From an uncultured Bacteroidales bacterium (GTDB lineage: Bacteria > Bacteroidota > Bacteroidia > Bacteroidales > Bacteroidaceae), in the NCBI GenBank assembly GCA_902799355.1, contig CADCAG010000006.1:19806-83805 (forward strand): DNA of 64,000 nt, given 5' to 3'. This document shows positions 40,758-49,043 of this stretch, in pieces. The notes below the pieces were generated by a model. That model searched no databases. It was not told the origin of the DNA and saw only the letters and a list, made by a program, of their open reading frames with translations. The position numbers and the translations under genes are program-made. Each line of letters starts with the position of its first letter. Positions within the stretch are counted from its first letter, which is position 1.

Positions 40758-41405
40758 ATGAAAATCGGTATTATCGTTGCTATGGATAAGGAGCTGCGCC
40801 AGTTGCAGCAGGTGTTTAAGAACAGTGATGTGTTGGTGCAGAAGTGTGGCATCGGCAAAGTCAATGCAGCCCTTGGTGCCCAACGGATGATCAACGAGTT
40901 CCACCCCGACTGCATCATCAGTAGTGGCTGTGCCGGTGGCAATGGCGACGACATCAACGTCCAGGATGTCGTAGTCAGCGCAGAACTCTGCTACCATGAT
41001 GTCTACTGTGGCAAAGCCATTGACGACACGACTGTTTATGGACAGGTGCAGGGTCTACCAGCCCGCTACCAGGCTGATGCATACCTCTTACAGAAGAGTA
41101 AGGAGATTGCCCTTCCCACTGACATCAAGATTCATCCAGGCCTCATCGTCACTGGCGACTGGTTTGTGGATTCCAAAGACAAGATGCGCGAAATTATCGG
41201 TCACTTCCCCGATGCAAAGGCCGTTGACATGGAGTCGTGTGCCATTGCCCAGACCTGTTATATCAACAAGGTGCCGTTCATCTCGTTCCGCGTCATCAGC
41301 GACATCCCACTGAGAGACACCAATGCCTCGCAGTATCACAACTTCTGGGATACCATTGCTGAGCACTCGTTCCAAGTCACGAAGACATTTGTAGAGTCGT
41401 TATAA
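40758..41405 (+). CDS. 5'-methylthioadenosine/S-adenosylhomocysteine nucleosidase family protein
   Basis: A 215-residue cytosolic enzyme of the PNP/UDP phosphorylase family, expected to hydrolyse MTA and SAH (or a related nucleoside such as futalosine) to the base and sugar. It has MKIGIIVAMDKELRQL at the start, the ribose/base pocket GCAGGN..VQDVVVSAE..YHD, AVDMESCAIAQTCY carrying the catalytic-region Glu, and FRVISDIPL carrying the conserved Asp that protonates the base. The length is slightly short of classical Mtn (~230). ATG 40758 lies 20 nt after the -7 element. It is a single gene, ending at a bidirectional terminator. Confidence 0.85.
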   Translation: MKIGIIVAMDKELRQLQQVFKNSDVLVQKCGIGKVNAALGAQRMINEFHPDCIISSGCAGGNGDDINVQDVVVSAELCYHDVYCGKAIDDTTVYGQVQGLPARYQADAYLLQKSKEIALPTDIKIHPGLIVTGDWFVDSKDKMREIIGHFPDAKAVDMESCAIAQTCYINKVPFISFRVISDIPLRDTNASQYHNFWDTIAEHSFQVTKTFVESL

Positions 41406-41410
41406 CAACA

Positions 41411-41444
41411 ATAAAGCCTCACCGGAATCGGCGAGGCTTTATTG
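41411..41444. terminator. Bidirectional terminator between nucleosidase gene and typA
   Basis: AATAAAGCCTC pairs with GAGGCTTTATT, with a shorter inner stem and a small loop. A/T tails on both sides serve the plus-strand nucleosidase gene and the minus-strand typA. Confidence 0.85.
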
Positions 41445-41452
41445 TTTATTGG

Positions 41453-43255
41453 TTATTGCTTATTAGCCTTTTTGCGCTGGTCGTGGTCAAGGATGATCTT
41501 GCGCATACGCATGGACTTGGGAGTAACCTCCACGAGCTCGTCTTCCTTGATATACTCCAGGCACTCCTCCAGTGACATCACCACCTTAGGAATGATGCGT
41601 GCCTTGTCGTCAGTACCAGAAGCTCGGACGTTAGTCAGCTGCTTGGCCTTGCAGACATTGATGACGAGGTCGTTGTCGTGAACATGCTCGCCGACCACCT
41701 GTCCCAGATAGACATCCTCACCTGGATCGATGAAGAACTTACCACGGTCCTGCAGCTTGTCGATAGCATAGGCAAAGGCATTACCCGTCTCCAGGGCAAT
41801 CATCGAACCGTTGACGCGGCGCTCTATCTCGCCCTTATACGGCTGGTACTCCTTGAAGCGGTGTGCCATAATGGCCTCACCCTGAGAAGCGGTAAGCACA
41901 TTGGTACGCAGACCGATGATACCGCGTGAGGGGATGTTAAACTCGATATTGGTACGCTCCCCCTGCGACTCCATGCTGGTCATCTCGCCCTTACGACGTG
42001 TCACCATATCAATCATCTTTGAGGCAAACTCCTCGGGGACGTTGATAGTGAGTTCCTCGATAGGCTCACACTTCACACCGTCAATCTCCTTATAGATAAC
42101 CTGTGGCTGACCTACCTGTAACTCATAGCCCTCACGACGCATGGTCTCGATGAGTACGGAGAGGTGCAACACGCCACGACCAGATACTATCCAGCGGTCG
42201 GTAGAGTCCTCGAAAGGCTCTACGCGCAGTGCCAAGTTCTTCTCCAGTTCCTTCTCCAGACGGTCATTGATATGACGAGAGGTCACAAACTTACCCTCCT
42301 TACCGAAGAATGGCGAGTCGTTGATCATGAAGAGCATCGACATGGTAGGCTCGTCAATAGCAATAGGTGGCAGAGCCTCTGGATTCTCGATATCACAGAT
42401 GGTGTCACCAATCTCAAACTTCTCCAGACCAATGACAGCACAGATGTCGCCACACTCTACCTCGTCAGTACGCTGGTGACCCATGCCGTCGAAGGTGTGC
42501 AGTTCCTTAATCTTGGTCTTCTCCATCGAACCGTCACGGTGGGCGATGGTCACCTGCTGACCGTCTTTCAGTGTGCCACGGTGTACGCGACCCACAGCGA
42601 TACGGCCTGTATACGAGCTATAGTCGAGCGAGGTGATAAGCATCTGCGGGGTACCCTCCAGCTGCGCAGGAGCAGGGATAACCTCAATAATCTTGTCCAA
42701 CAGATAGGTGATGTCCGTGGTGGGCTTGTTATAGTCCTCACCCATCCAACCGTTCTTGGCAGAGCCATAGACTACGGGGAAGTCCAGCTGGTCCTCGGTA
42801 GCTCCCAGCGAGAACATCAGGTCGAACACCATCTCATAGACCTCTTCAGGACGACAGTTGGGTTTGTCGACCTTGTTGACAACCACGATGGGCTTCAAGC
42901 CAATCTGAAGGGCCTTCTGCAACACAAAGCGTGTCTGAGGCATCGGACCCTCAAAGGCGTCAACAAGCAACAGACAGCCGTCAGCCATATTGAGCACACG
43001 CTCTACCTCACCACCGAAGTCAGAGTGTCCCGGGGTGTCAATAATATTAATCTTTGTTCCTTTCCAGTTGATGCTGACATTCTTTGAGAGAATGGTAATG
43101 CCGCGCTCACGCTCCAAGTCGTTAGCGTCCAACACCTGATTGCTGAGATTCTGTCCCTCACGGAACAGGTTGCCAGCCAGCATCATCTTGTCCACGAGCG
43201 TTGTCTTGCCGTGGTCTACGTGTGCGATAATCGCAATGTTTCTGATATCCTGCAT
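41453..43255 (-). CDS. typA: Translational GTPase TypA/BipA
   Basis: A 600-residue ribosome-associated GTPase. The G1 motif [14 protein letters not shown] is at residue ~10, G3 [15 protein letters not shown], and G4 [11 protein letters not shown]-like domains III and V and the BipA-specific C-terminal domain ([21 protein letters not shown], then [20 protein letters not shown]) follow. The start at 43255 gives [16 protein letters not shown], the standard beginning; upstream in-frame codons lie within the promoter. The length matches the family. It is divergent from rpsO and shares an inverted-repeat promoter region with it. Confidence 0.95.
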   Translation of the reverse strand: MQDIRNIAIIAHVDHGKTTLVDKMMLAGNLFREGQNLSNQVLDANDLERERGITILSKNVSINWKGTKINIIDTPGHSDFGGEVERVLNMADGCLLLVDAFEGPMPQTRFVLQKALQIGLKPIVVVNKVDKPNCRPEEVYEMVFDLMFSLGATEDQLDFPVVYGSAKNGWMGEDYNKPTTDITYLLDKIIEVIPAPAQLEGTPQMLITSLDYSSYTGRIAVGRVHRGTLKDGQQVTIAHRDGSMEKTKIKELHTFDGMGHQRTDEVECGDICAVIGLEKFEIGDTICDIENPEALPPIAIDEPTMSMLFMINDSPFFGKEGKFVTSRHINDRLEKELEKNLALRVEPFEDSTDRWIVSGRGVLHLSVLIETMRREGYELQVGQPQVIYKEIDGVKCEPIEELTINVPEEFASKMIDMVTRRKGEMTSMESQGERTNIEFNIPSRGIIGLRTNVLTASQGEAIMAHRFKEYQPYKGEIERRVNGSMIALETGNAFAYAIDKLQDRGKFFIDPGEDVYLGQVVGEHVHDNDLVINVCKAKQLTNVRASGTDDKARIIPKVVMSLEECLEYIKEDELVEVTPKSMRMRKIILDHDQRKKANKQ

Positions 43256-43274
43256 ATATAAATTACGTAATTTC

Positions 43275-43342
43275 GGGTGCAAAGGTACACATTTTCTTCG
43301 AAAAACTTTGGTATTTCCCAAAATATTTGTACCTTTGCACCC
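43275..43342. promoter_or_regulatory. Divergent promoters of typA and rpsO in a 15-bp inverted repeat
   Basis: GGGTGCAAAGGTACA (43275-43289) and its exact complement (43328-43342) are 38 nt apart. Each contains TACCTTTGC facing outward. The minus copy drives typA and the plus copy drives rpsO, whose leader is about 105 nt. Confidence 0.7.
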
Positions 43343-43448
43343 GCATTTCGGAAAATCCGGAGCATTTGATGACGTAAACCGCCCTGTGATTAGGCAGGCT
43401 GATGCGTCTGAAAGATGTTATTGCAAACATTTAATCACAAACAAAACA
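43343..43448 (+). other. rpsO 5' leader
   Basis: A non-coding leader of about 105 nt, long compared with most leaders in this window. It contains a small CGGA/TCCG stem near 43349-43360 and a GCCCTG..AGGCAGGC pairing near 43382-43398. Ribosomal protein S15 represses its own mRNA in several phyla through such leaders; whether this one does is untested. Confidence 0.35.
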
Positions 43449-43718
43449 ATGTATTTAGATCAAGCTAAGAAGGCTGAGATTTTCGGCCAGTATGGCAAGG
43501 ACGCTAAGGACACTGGTTCTGTAGAGAGCCAGGTAGCACTGTTCACCTATCGTATTCAGCACCTCACCGAGCACCTGAAGAAGAACCACAAGGACTTCGG
43601 CACCGCTCGTTCACTGACCAAGATGGTAGGTCGTCGTCGTAAGCTCCTTAAGTACCTTTACAACAAGGACATCAATCGTTATCGTGAACTTATCAAGGCT
43701 CTCGGTCTGCGTAAGTAA
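43449..43718 (+). CDS. rpsO: 30S ribosomal protein S15
   Basis: An 89-residue protein, the exact family length. It shows DTGSVESQVALFTYRIQHLTEHLKKNHKD and the RRRKLLKYL..YRELIKALGLRK C-terminus that binds 16S rRNA and bridges to the large subunit. ATG 43449 follows an A-rich leader (ACAAACAAAACA) typical of Bacteroidetes initiation sites, which often lack a Shine-Dalgarno sequence. It is monocistronic, ending at the bidirectional terminator 43735-43771. Confidence 0.97.
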   Translation: MYLDQAKKAEIFGQYGKDAKDTGSVESQVALFTYRIQHLTEHLKKNHKDFGTARSLTKMVGRRRKLLKYLYNKDINRYRELIKALGLRK

Positions 43719-43734
43719 TACGACAACAACGAGA

Positions 43735-43771
43735 AATAATAAAGCCCTGCGATTGCAGGGCTTTATTATTT
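43735..43771. terminator. Bidirectional terminator between rpsO and folK
   Basis: A perfect stem (AATAATAAAGCCCTGC pairs with GCAGGGCTTTATTATT) with a GATT loop. It serves both convergent genes. Confidence 0.9.
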
Positions 43772-44179
43772 TATCACCTCTTCCAGTGGACGCATCACGA
43801 AGTCGCGCTGGTACATCAGTGGATGAGGTATCTTCAGATCAGGTTCGTCAACAGTCAGGTCATCATAGAGGAGAATGTCGATGTCGATTATCCTGTCGGC
43901 ATAACCGACAGACACACTCTTGTGTGTACGTCCCATGTCACGCTCTATCTGTTGTGTCAGCAGCAGCACCTCGCGGGGCGTCTTCTCTGTCTCACAGCAG
44001 ATGACGGCATTAACGAATGTGTTGACCGACTCAAAGCCCCACGGCTCTGTCTCTATGAATGACGACTGGCGTACCACCGTCCCCACCCTTTCAGCTATGA
44101 GGCGGATGGCTTCTTGGAGGTTCCTGGCCTTGTCGCCAAGGTTGGAACCCAACCCCAGAAATACCTGATGATTAATCAT
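43766..44179 (-). CDS. folK: 2-amino-4-hydroxy-6-hydroxymethyldihydropteridine diphosphokinase
   Basis: A 137-residue HPPK that pyrophosphorylates 6-hydroxymethyl-dihydropterin in folate synthesis. The typical blocks are FLGLGSNLGDKARNL at the N-terminus, ETEPWGFESVNTFVNAV, QIERDMGR, RIIDIDILLYDD (the catalytic Asp pair) and IPHPLMYQRDFVMRPLEEV. ATG 44179 overlaps the queA stop (44172-44174), so the two are translationally coupled; a TTG two codons upstream is not preferred. It is the last gene of the ftsX-to-folK operon. Confidence 0.93.
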   Translation of the reverse strand: MINHQVFLGLGSNLGDKARNLQEAIRLIAERVGTVVRQSSFIETEPWGFESVNTFVNAVICCETEKTPREVLLLTQQIERDMGRTHKSVSVGYADRIIDIDILLYDDLTVDEPDLKIPHPLMYQRDFVMRPLEEVIK

Positions 44180-45314
44180 CGACAATCAGCATGGCGTCAC
44201 CATAGCAGCCGAACTTATAGCCGTTCTGTACCGCCATGTCGTAAGCCTTCATCACGAGGTCGTAGCCACCGAAGGCAGCAGTAGCCATCACCATGGTTGA
44301 CTCAGAATGATAGAAGTTGGTAATCATGGCGTCAGCCAGTCCAAAGTCATACGGTGGGAAGATGAACTTGTTAGTCCATCCGTTGAATTCCTTCAACATG
44401 CCGTCAGTACCTACAGCCGTCTCAGTGGCACGCATGGTGCTGATGCCTACTGCACAGACGTGGTGTCCCTCGGTCTTAGCCTTGTTCACGGTCTCACAGG
44501 CTTCTGGTGTCACCACCATCTGCTCAGAGCTCATCTTATGCTTGGTGAGATCTTCTACCTCGATAGGATCAAAGCATCCCAGTCCACAGTGTACTGTGAC
44601 GAACGAGAAGTTAATGCCACGGATCTCCATGCGCTTCATCAGCTCACGGCTGAAGTGCAGTCCTGAGGCAGGAGCGGTGACGGCACCCTCATGCTTGGCA
44701 TAGATGGTCTGGAAGTTCTCCATGTCATCGGGTGTAGCCTCGCGCTTATCGATGATATAACGAGGCAGTGGTGCAGAACCCAAGGCATACAACTCCTCCT
44801 TGAACTCGTCGTGCGGACAGTCATAAAGGAAGCGCAGCGTACGGCCACGGCTGGTGGTATTGTCGATAACCTCAGCAACCATAGGGCCTTCTTCGTCGAA
44901 GAACAGTTTGTTACCAATACGGATCTTACGAGCGGGCTCTACCAGCACATCCCACAGGCGCAGCTCCTCGTTGAGCTCACGCAGCAGGAACACCTCAATC
45001 TTCGCGTCGGTCTTCTCCTTGGTACCAAAGAGACGGGCAGGAAACACCTTGGTGTCGTTGAACACAAAGACGTCACCCTCATCGAAGTAGTCGATGATAT
45101 TCTTGAAGGTCAGGAAGTTAGTGGTATCATTGCCGTCGGCATCCTTCTCGAACATGTCAACGGTCTGACTCTTACGGTGTACCACCATCAGGCGGCACTC
45201 GTCACGATGATACACCTTCTCCACGCTACCATCCTCGTTCTCAAAGACGCGATGGGGAGGCTCCAGGGCTATCTGGTCCTCAGGCAACTTGAATTTGAAT
45301 TGTGATAACTTCAT
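44172..45314 (-). CDS. queA: S-adenosylmethionine:tRNA ribosyltransferase-isomerase QueA
   Basis: A 380-residue enzyme that forms epoxyqueuosine on tRNA from preQ1 using SAM. Conserved family blocks are present: MKLSQFKFKLPEDQIALEP at the start, VFNDTKVFPARLFG, EGAVTAPASGLHFS, VTVHCGLGCFDPI, KTEGHHVCAVGISTMRATE and TNFYHSESTMVMATAAFGG. The length is at the high end for the family (340-360), with a Bacteroidetes-type loop (residues 25-65) that contains charged insertions. It lies 46 bp downstream of truB in the same operon and is coupled to folK. Confidence 0.93.
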   Translation of the reverse strand: MKLSQFKFKLPEDQIALEPPHRVFENEDGSVEKVYHRDECRLMVVHRKSQTVDMFEKDADGNDTTNFLTFKNIIDYFDEGDVFVFNDTKVFPARLFGTKEKTDAKIEVFLLRELNEELRLWDVLVEPARKIRIGNKLFFDEEGPMVAEVIDNTTSRGRTLRFLYDCPHDEFKEELYALGSAPLPRYIIDKREATPDDMENFQTIYAKHEGAVTAPASGLHFSRELMKRMEIRGINFSFVTVHCGLGCFDPIEVEDLTKHKMSSEQMVVTPEACETVNKAKTEGHHVCAVGISTMRATETAVGTDGMLKEFNGWTNKFIFPPYDFGLADAMITNFYHSESTMVMATAAFGGYDLVMKAYDMAVQNGYKFGCYGDAMLIVDD

Positions 45315-45360
45315 GAATGTATTTCGTTTTTCGTTATTACGGGATTACGTTATATCGTTA

Positions 45361-46065
45361 TTACGAGCGTTCTATTTCTTGTTCTTCCAGCCACTGGGGG
45401 AAGTCATCGATGGTGATACAGTCCTCCATGCGGATGCCGCCCAGACGGGTACGGCACAGCGCGGTCAGATAGGCACCGCTCTGCAGTGCCCTGCCGATGT
45501 CGCGGGCCAGCGAACGGATATAGGTGCCTTTGCCACATACCACTCGGATGCTCATCTGCATGGTCTCGGCATTGAAGTCGGTGAGTTCTATCTCATCGAT
45601 ATGCACCGTCTTGGCAGCCAGCGCCACCTCCTTGCCCTTACGCATCAGTTCATAGGCACGGTCACCGCCAATCTTACAGGCGGAGTATTCGGGTGGCACC
45701 TGCTGGATGTCGCCGACAAAATTGGCGAGCACACTATCTATCAGCTCACGGGTGATATGCGCCGTAGGATAGGTGGCATCCACCTCGTGCTCCATATCGT
45801 AGCTGGGCGTCGTGGCTCCCAGCTGCAGGGTGGCGGTATATTCCTTATCATGCAGCTGCAGGCTCTCTATCTCCTTGGTTTTCTTGCCTGTACACAGTAT
45901 CAGCACCCCTGTAGCCAGCGGATCGAGGGTACCGGCATGGCCCATCTTCACACGCTTGACACCCACCTTTCTTGACACACGTGTGCGCACGTAGGCTAGC
46001 GCACCGAATGATGTCATGCGGTAGGGCTTGTTGATATAGATGTATTCGCCTGCTGTGAAGTTCAT
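45361..46065 (-). CDS. truB: tRNA pseudouridine synthase B
   Basis: A 234-residue TruB that modifies U55 of tRNA. The catalytic Asp lies in MGHAGTLDPLATGVLILC near residue 47. The tRNA-binding motif YxATLxLG is present (EYTATLQLGATTPSYD), as is RVVCGKGTYIRSLARDIG. The C-terminal PUA domain is absent or very short, as in many bacterial members. ATG 46065 directly abuts the uppP stop. Confidence 0.93.
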   Translation of the reverse strand: MNFTAGEYIYINKPYRMTSFGALAYVRTRVSRKVGVKRVKMGHAGTLDPLATGVLILCTGKKTKEIESLQLHDKEYTATLQLGATTPSYDMEHEVDATYPTAHITRELIDSVLANFVGDIQQVPPEYSACKIGGDRAYELMRKGKEVALAAKTVHIDEIELTDFNAETMQMSIRVVCGKGTYIRSLARDIGRALQSGAYLTALCRTRLGGIRMEDCITIDDFPQWLEEQEIERS

Positions 46066-46944
46066 TTAGTCCACCATTACAAGTGAGTGACCTGTCAGCA
46101 GCAGTATGATAATGATGCTACCAACAATAATGCGGTAAATTCCGAATGCCTTGAAGCCGTATTTCGCAAGGAACGCTACAAACCACTTCATAGCCAGTAG
46201 GGAAACAATAAAAGCCACCACACAGCCCAAAAACAGGGTAGTCATGTTTTGAGTGGTCAGCCATGTTGTGCCAAAATCCTTAAACAGACCATATACATCA
46301 AGAACCGTAGCCCCTGCCATGGTAGGTACTGCCAGAAAAAAAGAAAACTCGGCAGCTCGCTTACGGGTCAGTCCTTGCGTCATACCACCAACAATAGTGG
46401 CCATAGAGCGCGATACACCAGGAATCACCGAGATACACTGATACAAGCCAATACGGAATGCCCGTTTCTCGTTCATCTTATTGACATCGCTGCCTTTATT
46501 AAACAACTTGTCGCAGAATAACATGAAAAGACCACCAACAACCAGCATAACTGCTACTACCCATACGCTGTTCAGCATCCAGTCTAATAGTCCAGACTTC
46601 TTAGCTGCCAAGCCGATAATCATAGCAGGTACAAGACCTATTAACAGTAGCCAGTAGAAATAGTACTTATGCTTCAGCCGTTGTAACTTAGTGCTGCCTT
46701 CCGGTGCTTGGGTGTTGTCTAACTGAAAAAAACGCTTCCAGTATAGTACGACTACGGAAAGAATAGCTCCAAATTGGATTATGAATGTAAACGCATTTAA
46801 GAAGGCGGCTTCCGGACTTTCTCGGTCTTCAGGTACCACACCCAACAGATTTTGGGTGATAATCATGTGCCCCGTAGAGGACACCGGCAGGAACTCAGTT
46901 AGTCCCTCAACAATAGCAATGATAATTGTTTCAAGCAGCGTCAT
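46066..46944 (-). CDS. uppP: Undecaprenyl-diphosphatase UppP (BacA)
   Basis: A 292-residue integral membrane phosphatase that recycles undecaprenyl pyrophosphate for cell-wall synthesis. The two family signatures are intact: IVEGLTEFLPVSSTGHMI near residue 15 (catalytic Glu-rich region) and the PGVSRSMATIVGGM stretch near 195. Eight or so membrane helices are visible. ATG 46944 overlaps the DUF3098 gene by 14 bp, so they are coupled. Confidence 0.95.
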   Translation of the reverse strand: MTLLETIIIAIVEGLTEFLPVSSTGHMIITQNLLGVVPEDRESPEAAFLNAFTFIIQFGAILSVVVLYWKRFFQLDNTQAPEGSTKLQRLKHKYYFYWLLLIGLVPAMIIGLAAKKSGLLDWMLNSVWVVAVMLVVGGLFMLFCDKLFNKGSDVNKMNEKRAFRIGLYQCISVIPGVSRSMATIVGGMTQGLTRKRAAEFSFFLAVPTMAGATVLDVYGLFKDFGTTWLTTQNMTTLFLGCVVAFIVSLLAMKWFVAFLAKYGFKAFGIYRIIVGSIIIILLLTGHSLVMVD

Positions 46945-47182
46945 TCAACGAGTCCTCCTTATCTTTACTTCTGTAAATTACCGCACAAATCATTGATACA
47001 AAACCTGCCAAGCATACCAGCGGAGCCAGCTTAATGCGGCGAGCACTGAAAATATCTGGGTTGTAAGCAGTCTCTGTCGAGCCGCTGCCACTCATCAGCA
47101 GGAATCCCAACACCACTACCGCCATGCCTACTGCCAGCAGGATGTAGTTCACTTTACTGAATGCGAAATCTCTCTTCTCCAT
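46931..47182 (-). CDS. DUF3098 small membrane protein
   Basis: An 83-residue protein with two membrane helices (~13-30 and ~52-68) around a short extracytoplasmic segment that contains the family signature YNPDIFSARRIKLAPLVCL. DUF3098 genes usually lie between ftsX and uppP in Bacteroidetes, exactly as here. The function is unknown; a role in division or cell-wall synthesis is suggested by the neighbours only. Confidence 0.88.
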   Translation of the reverse strand: MEKRDFAFSKVNYILLAVGMAVVVLGFLLMSGSGSTETAYNPDIFSARRIKLAPLVCLAGFVSMICAVIYRSKDKEDSLNDAA

Positions 47183-47208
47183 ATATTCTTTTATCTCCTT
47201 TAACTCCC

Positions 47209-48087
47209 TTAAATCTTATACAACTCCTGTGCCTTCATCTTCAGGAACTTATTGACAGCCAGGAAGGCGCATAGAGCCGTGATGATGATGCCAAACAAGA
47301 GGACGGCAGCAGCCGTCAGCGCCAGCACCTCCCAGGTCACGATCTCCACAATACCCGGCTGTGTCAGGTAGAGACCGTAGACACCTGCGCCCAGCACAGC
47401 AATGGCCAGGACGGCAGCAATGACGCCCACCATCACTGCTTGTTTGAGGAACGGTCTGCGGATGAATCCCCACGAGGCTCCCACCAGTTTCATGGTGTGT
47501 ATGACAAAGCGGTTGGCATAAACGCTCAGACGCACCGTATTGCTAATCAGCGAGAACGACACGAAAGTCAGCAGCAGGGCCAACACCAGCAAGACGATGC
47601 TCACCCTGCTGAGGTTTACGTTCACCCTGTCCATCAAGTCTTCCATATATGCCAGGTCACTGACACGCTTGTCTTTCTTCAGTTCCTTGACAATCCACTT
47701 CAGCGAGTCGCGACAGGCGTAGTCAGCCTTCAGGCGAACCTCCAACGTGGCGGGGAAGGGGTTGAAGCCCAGAAACTCCGAGGGGTCACTGCCCAGTTCT
47801 TTCACCTGCTCACGTTGTGCCTGTTCCTTACTGATATAGTCGATATCGTGTGAATAGGGACGATGATACAGTTCACGACAGAACAGATGGGCATCGTTCA
47901 CCGACACCGAATCTTTCAGCATCACAGTCATGGTAAGGTTCTCCTTCATGTGTGCCGACAGGTTACGTGCCGACAGCACAAAGAATACTACCATGCCCAA
48001 CAAGACGAGCACCATAGCAGTACTTATACACAGAGTAACAACCTGCAAACCTCTGCGGCTGCGGGCCTTCTTACGTTTCATACCCAT
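47209..48087 (-). CDS. ftsX: Cell division protein FtsX (permease-like)
   Basis: A 292-residue inner-membrane protein with the FtsX layout. One N-terminal helix (~18-38) is followed by a periplasmic domain (NLTMTVMLKDSVSVNDA, YISKEQAQREQVKEL..LGFNPFPATLEV) and three C-terminal helices with the FtsX block TVRLSVYANRFVIHTMKLVGAS. FtsX works with the ATPase FtsE to activate peptidoglycan hydrolases at the septum; no ftsE lies in this window. It is the first gene of the operon, with a -7 element at 48119-48127. Confidence 0.92.
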   Translation of the reverse strand: MGMKRKKARSRRGLQVVTLCISTAMVLVLLGMVVFFVLSARNLSAHMKENLTMTVMLKDSVSVNDAHLFCRELYHRPYSHDIDYISKEQAQREQVKELGSDPSEFLGFNPFPATLEVRLKADYACRDSLKWIVKELKKDKRVSDLAYMEDLMDRVNVNLSRVSIVLLVLALLLTFVSFSLISNTVRLSVYANRFVIHTMKLVGASWGFIRRPFLKQAVMVGVIAAVLAIAVLGAGVYGLYLTQPGIVEIVTWEVLALTAAAVLLFGIIITALCAFLAVNKFLKMKAQELYKI

Positions 48088-48118
48088 ATCTTTTTAGACG
48101 TAATACACCTAATTTCGT

Positions 48119-48127
48119 GCAAAGGTA
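48119..48127 (-). promoter_or_regulatory. -7 promoter element for the ftsX operon
   Basis: The reverse complement reads TACCTTTGC, 31 nt upstream of the ftsX ATG at 48087. Confidence 0.65.
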
Positions 48128-48136
48128 CGACTTTTT

Positions 48137-48176
48137 AAGGAGTTAAAGTAGTTAAAGTAGTTAAAGGGAGTTAAAA
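48137..48176. repeat. (G)GAGTTAAAG tandem repeat upstream of ftsX
   Basis: Four imperfect copies of a 9-10-nt AGTTAAAG unit between the divergent promoters of ftsX and the radical SAM gene. Related runs lie at 47194-47210, 56111-56160 and 60001-60036. Confidence 0.7.
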
Positions 48177-48212
48177 GACGATAGATTTTTTATGTAGAAG
48201 ACAAAAACGCAG

Positions 48213-48221
48213 TAATTTTGC
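48213..48221 (+). promoter_or_regulatory. -7 promoter element for the radical SAM gene
   Basis: TAATTTTGC, ending 7 nt before the ATG at 48229, so the leader is very short or absent. Confidence 0.6.
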
Positions 48222-48228
48222 GCTCATT

Positions 48229-49011
48229 ATGAGCACAGTTATCTATCCTTCGCCCATTTTCGGGCCCATCCATAGCCGCCGTCTCGGTATCTCGCTGGGT
48301 ATCAACCTGCAGCCTGCCGACGGCAAGGTATGCACCTTCGACTGCATCTACTGCGAGTGTGGTTTCAACAAAGACCGCCGCCCTACCCTTCCCAGACCTT
48401 CGCGCCAACTGGTAGCCCAGAAGTTGGAGGAGCAGCTACAGAAAATGGTGGCGGAAGGACAGCTGCCTGACGTGCTGACCTTTGCCGGCAATGGCGAGCC
48501 CACCGCTCATCCCCATTTTGCTGAGATTATCGACGATACCATCCGTCTGCGCGACCAGTATTGTCCTCATGCGAAGGTCTGCGTGCTCAGCAACTCCACC
48601 ATGATTCACCGTCCAGAGGTGCATGACGCCCTGTTGCGTGTCGACGACAACATCCTAAAGCTCGACACGGTAGACCCCACCTATATTAATAAGGTAGACC
48701 GCCCCACTGGTTCCTACGACGTCCATCAGATTATTGAGCGCATGAAGGCCTTCAACGGCCACATCATCATCCAGACCATGTTTATGAGGGGAGCACTCTC
48801 CCCTTCATCGCTCAACGTAGATAACACGGGAGAGGAGTATGTCGGCCCGTGGCTGGAAGTCGTCAAGCAGATCAAGCCCCAGCAGGTGATGGTATACACC
48901 ATCGACCGTGAGACGCCTGCCCAAGGATTAGAAAAGGCCAGTCGCGAACAGCTTGACGCCATCCGCGACCGTGTTATTGCAGCAGGCATACCTTGTACTG
49001 CCAGCTACTGA
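48229..49011 (+). CDS. Radical SAM protein
   Basis: A 260-residue cytosolic radical SAM enzyme. The [4Fe-4S] motif CxxxCxxC appears as CTFDCIYC near residue 35, preceded by GPIHSRRLGISLGINL. The SAM-binding glycine motif is TFAGNGEPTAHP, and further strand motifs are VCVLSNSTM and MVYTIDRETPAQGL. The latter are found in a family of wyosine-like/Bacteroidetes radical SAM proteins of unknown substrate. It is monocistronic and convergent with the C11 protease gene, 32 bp away. Confidence 0.88.
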   Translation: MSTVIYPSPIFGPIHSRRLGISLGINLQPADGKVCTFDCIYCECGFNKDRRPTLPRPSRQLVAQKLEEQLQKMVAEGQLPDVLTFAGNGEPTAHPHFAEIIDDTIRLRDQYCPHAKVCVLSNSTMIHRPEVHDALLRVDDNILKLDTVDPTYINKVDRPTGSYDVHQIIERMKAFNGHIIIQTMFMRGALSPSSLNVDNTGEEYVGPWLEVVKQIKPQQVMVYTIDRETPAQGLEKASREQLDAIRDRVIAAGIPCTASY

Positions 49012-49043
49012 TTGATTTCGACCTGCTATCAGTACGAAACGCT

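Noticed and set aside
38171-40957. A longer yfhO-like open frame starting at 40957
   Set aside because: The extra N-terminus runs antisense through the nucleosidase gene and across both divergent promoters. The family-typical start MKNWKLWLP lies at 40687.
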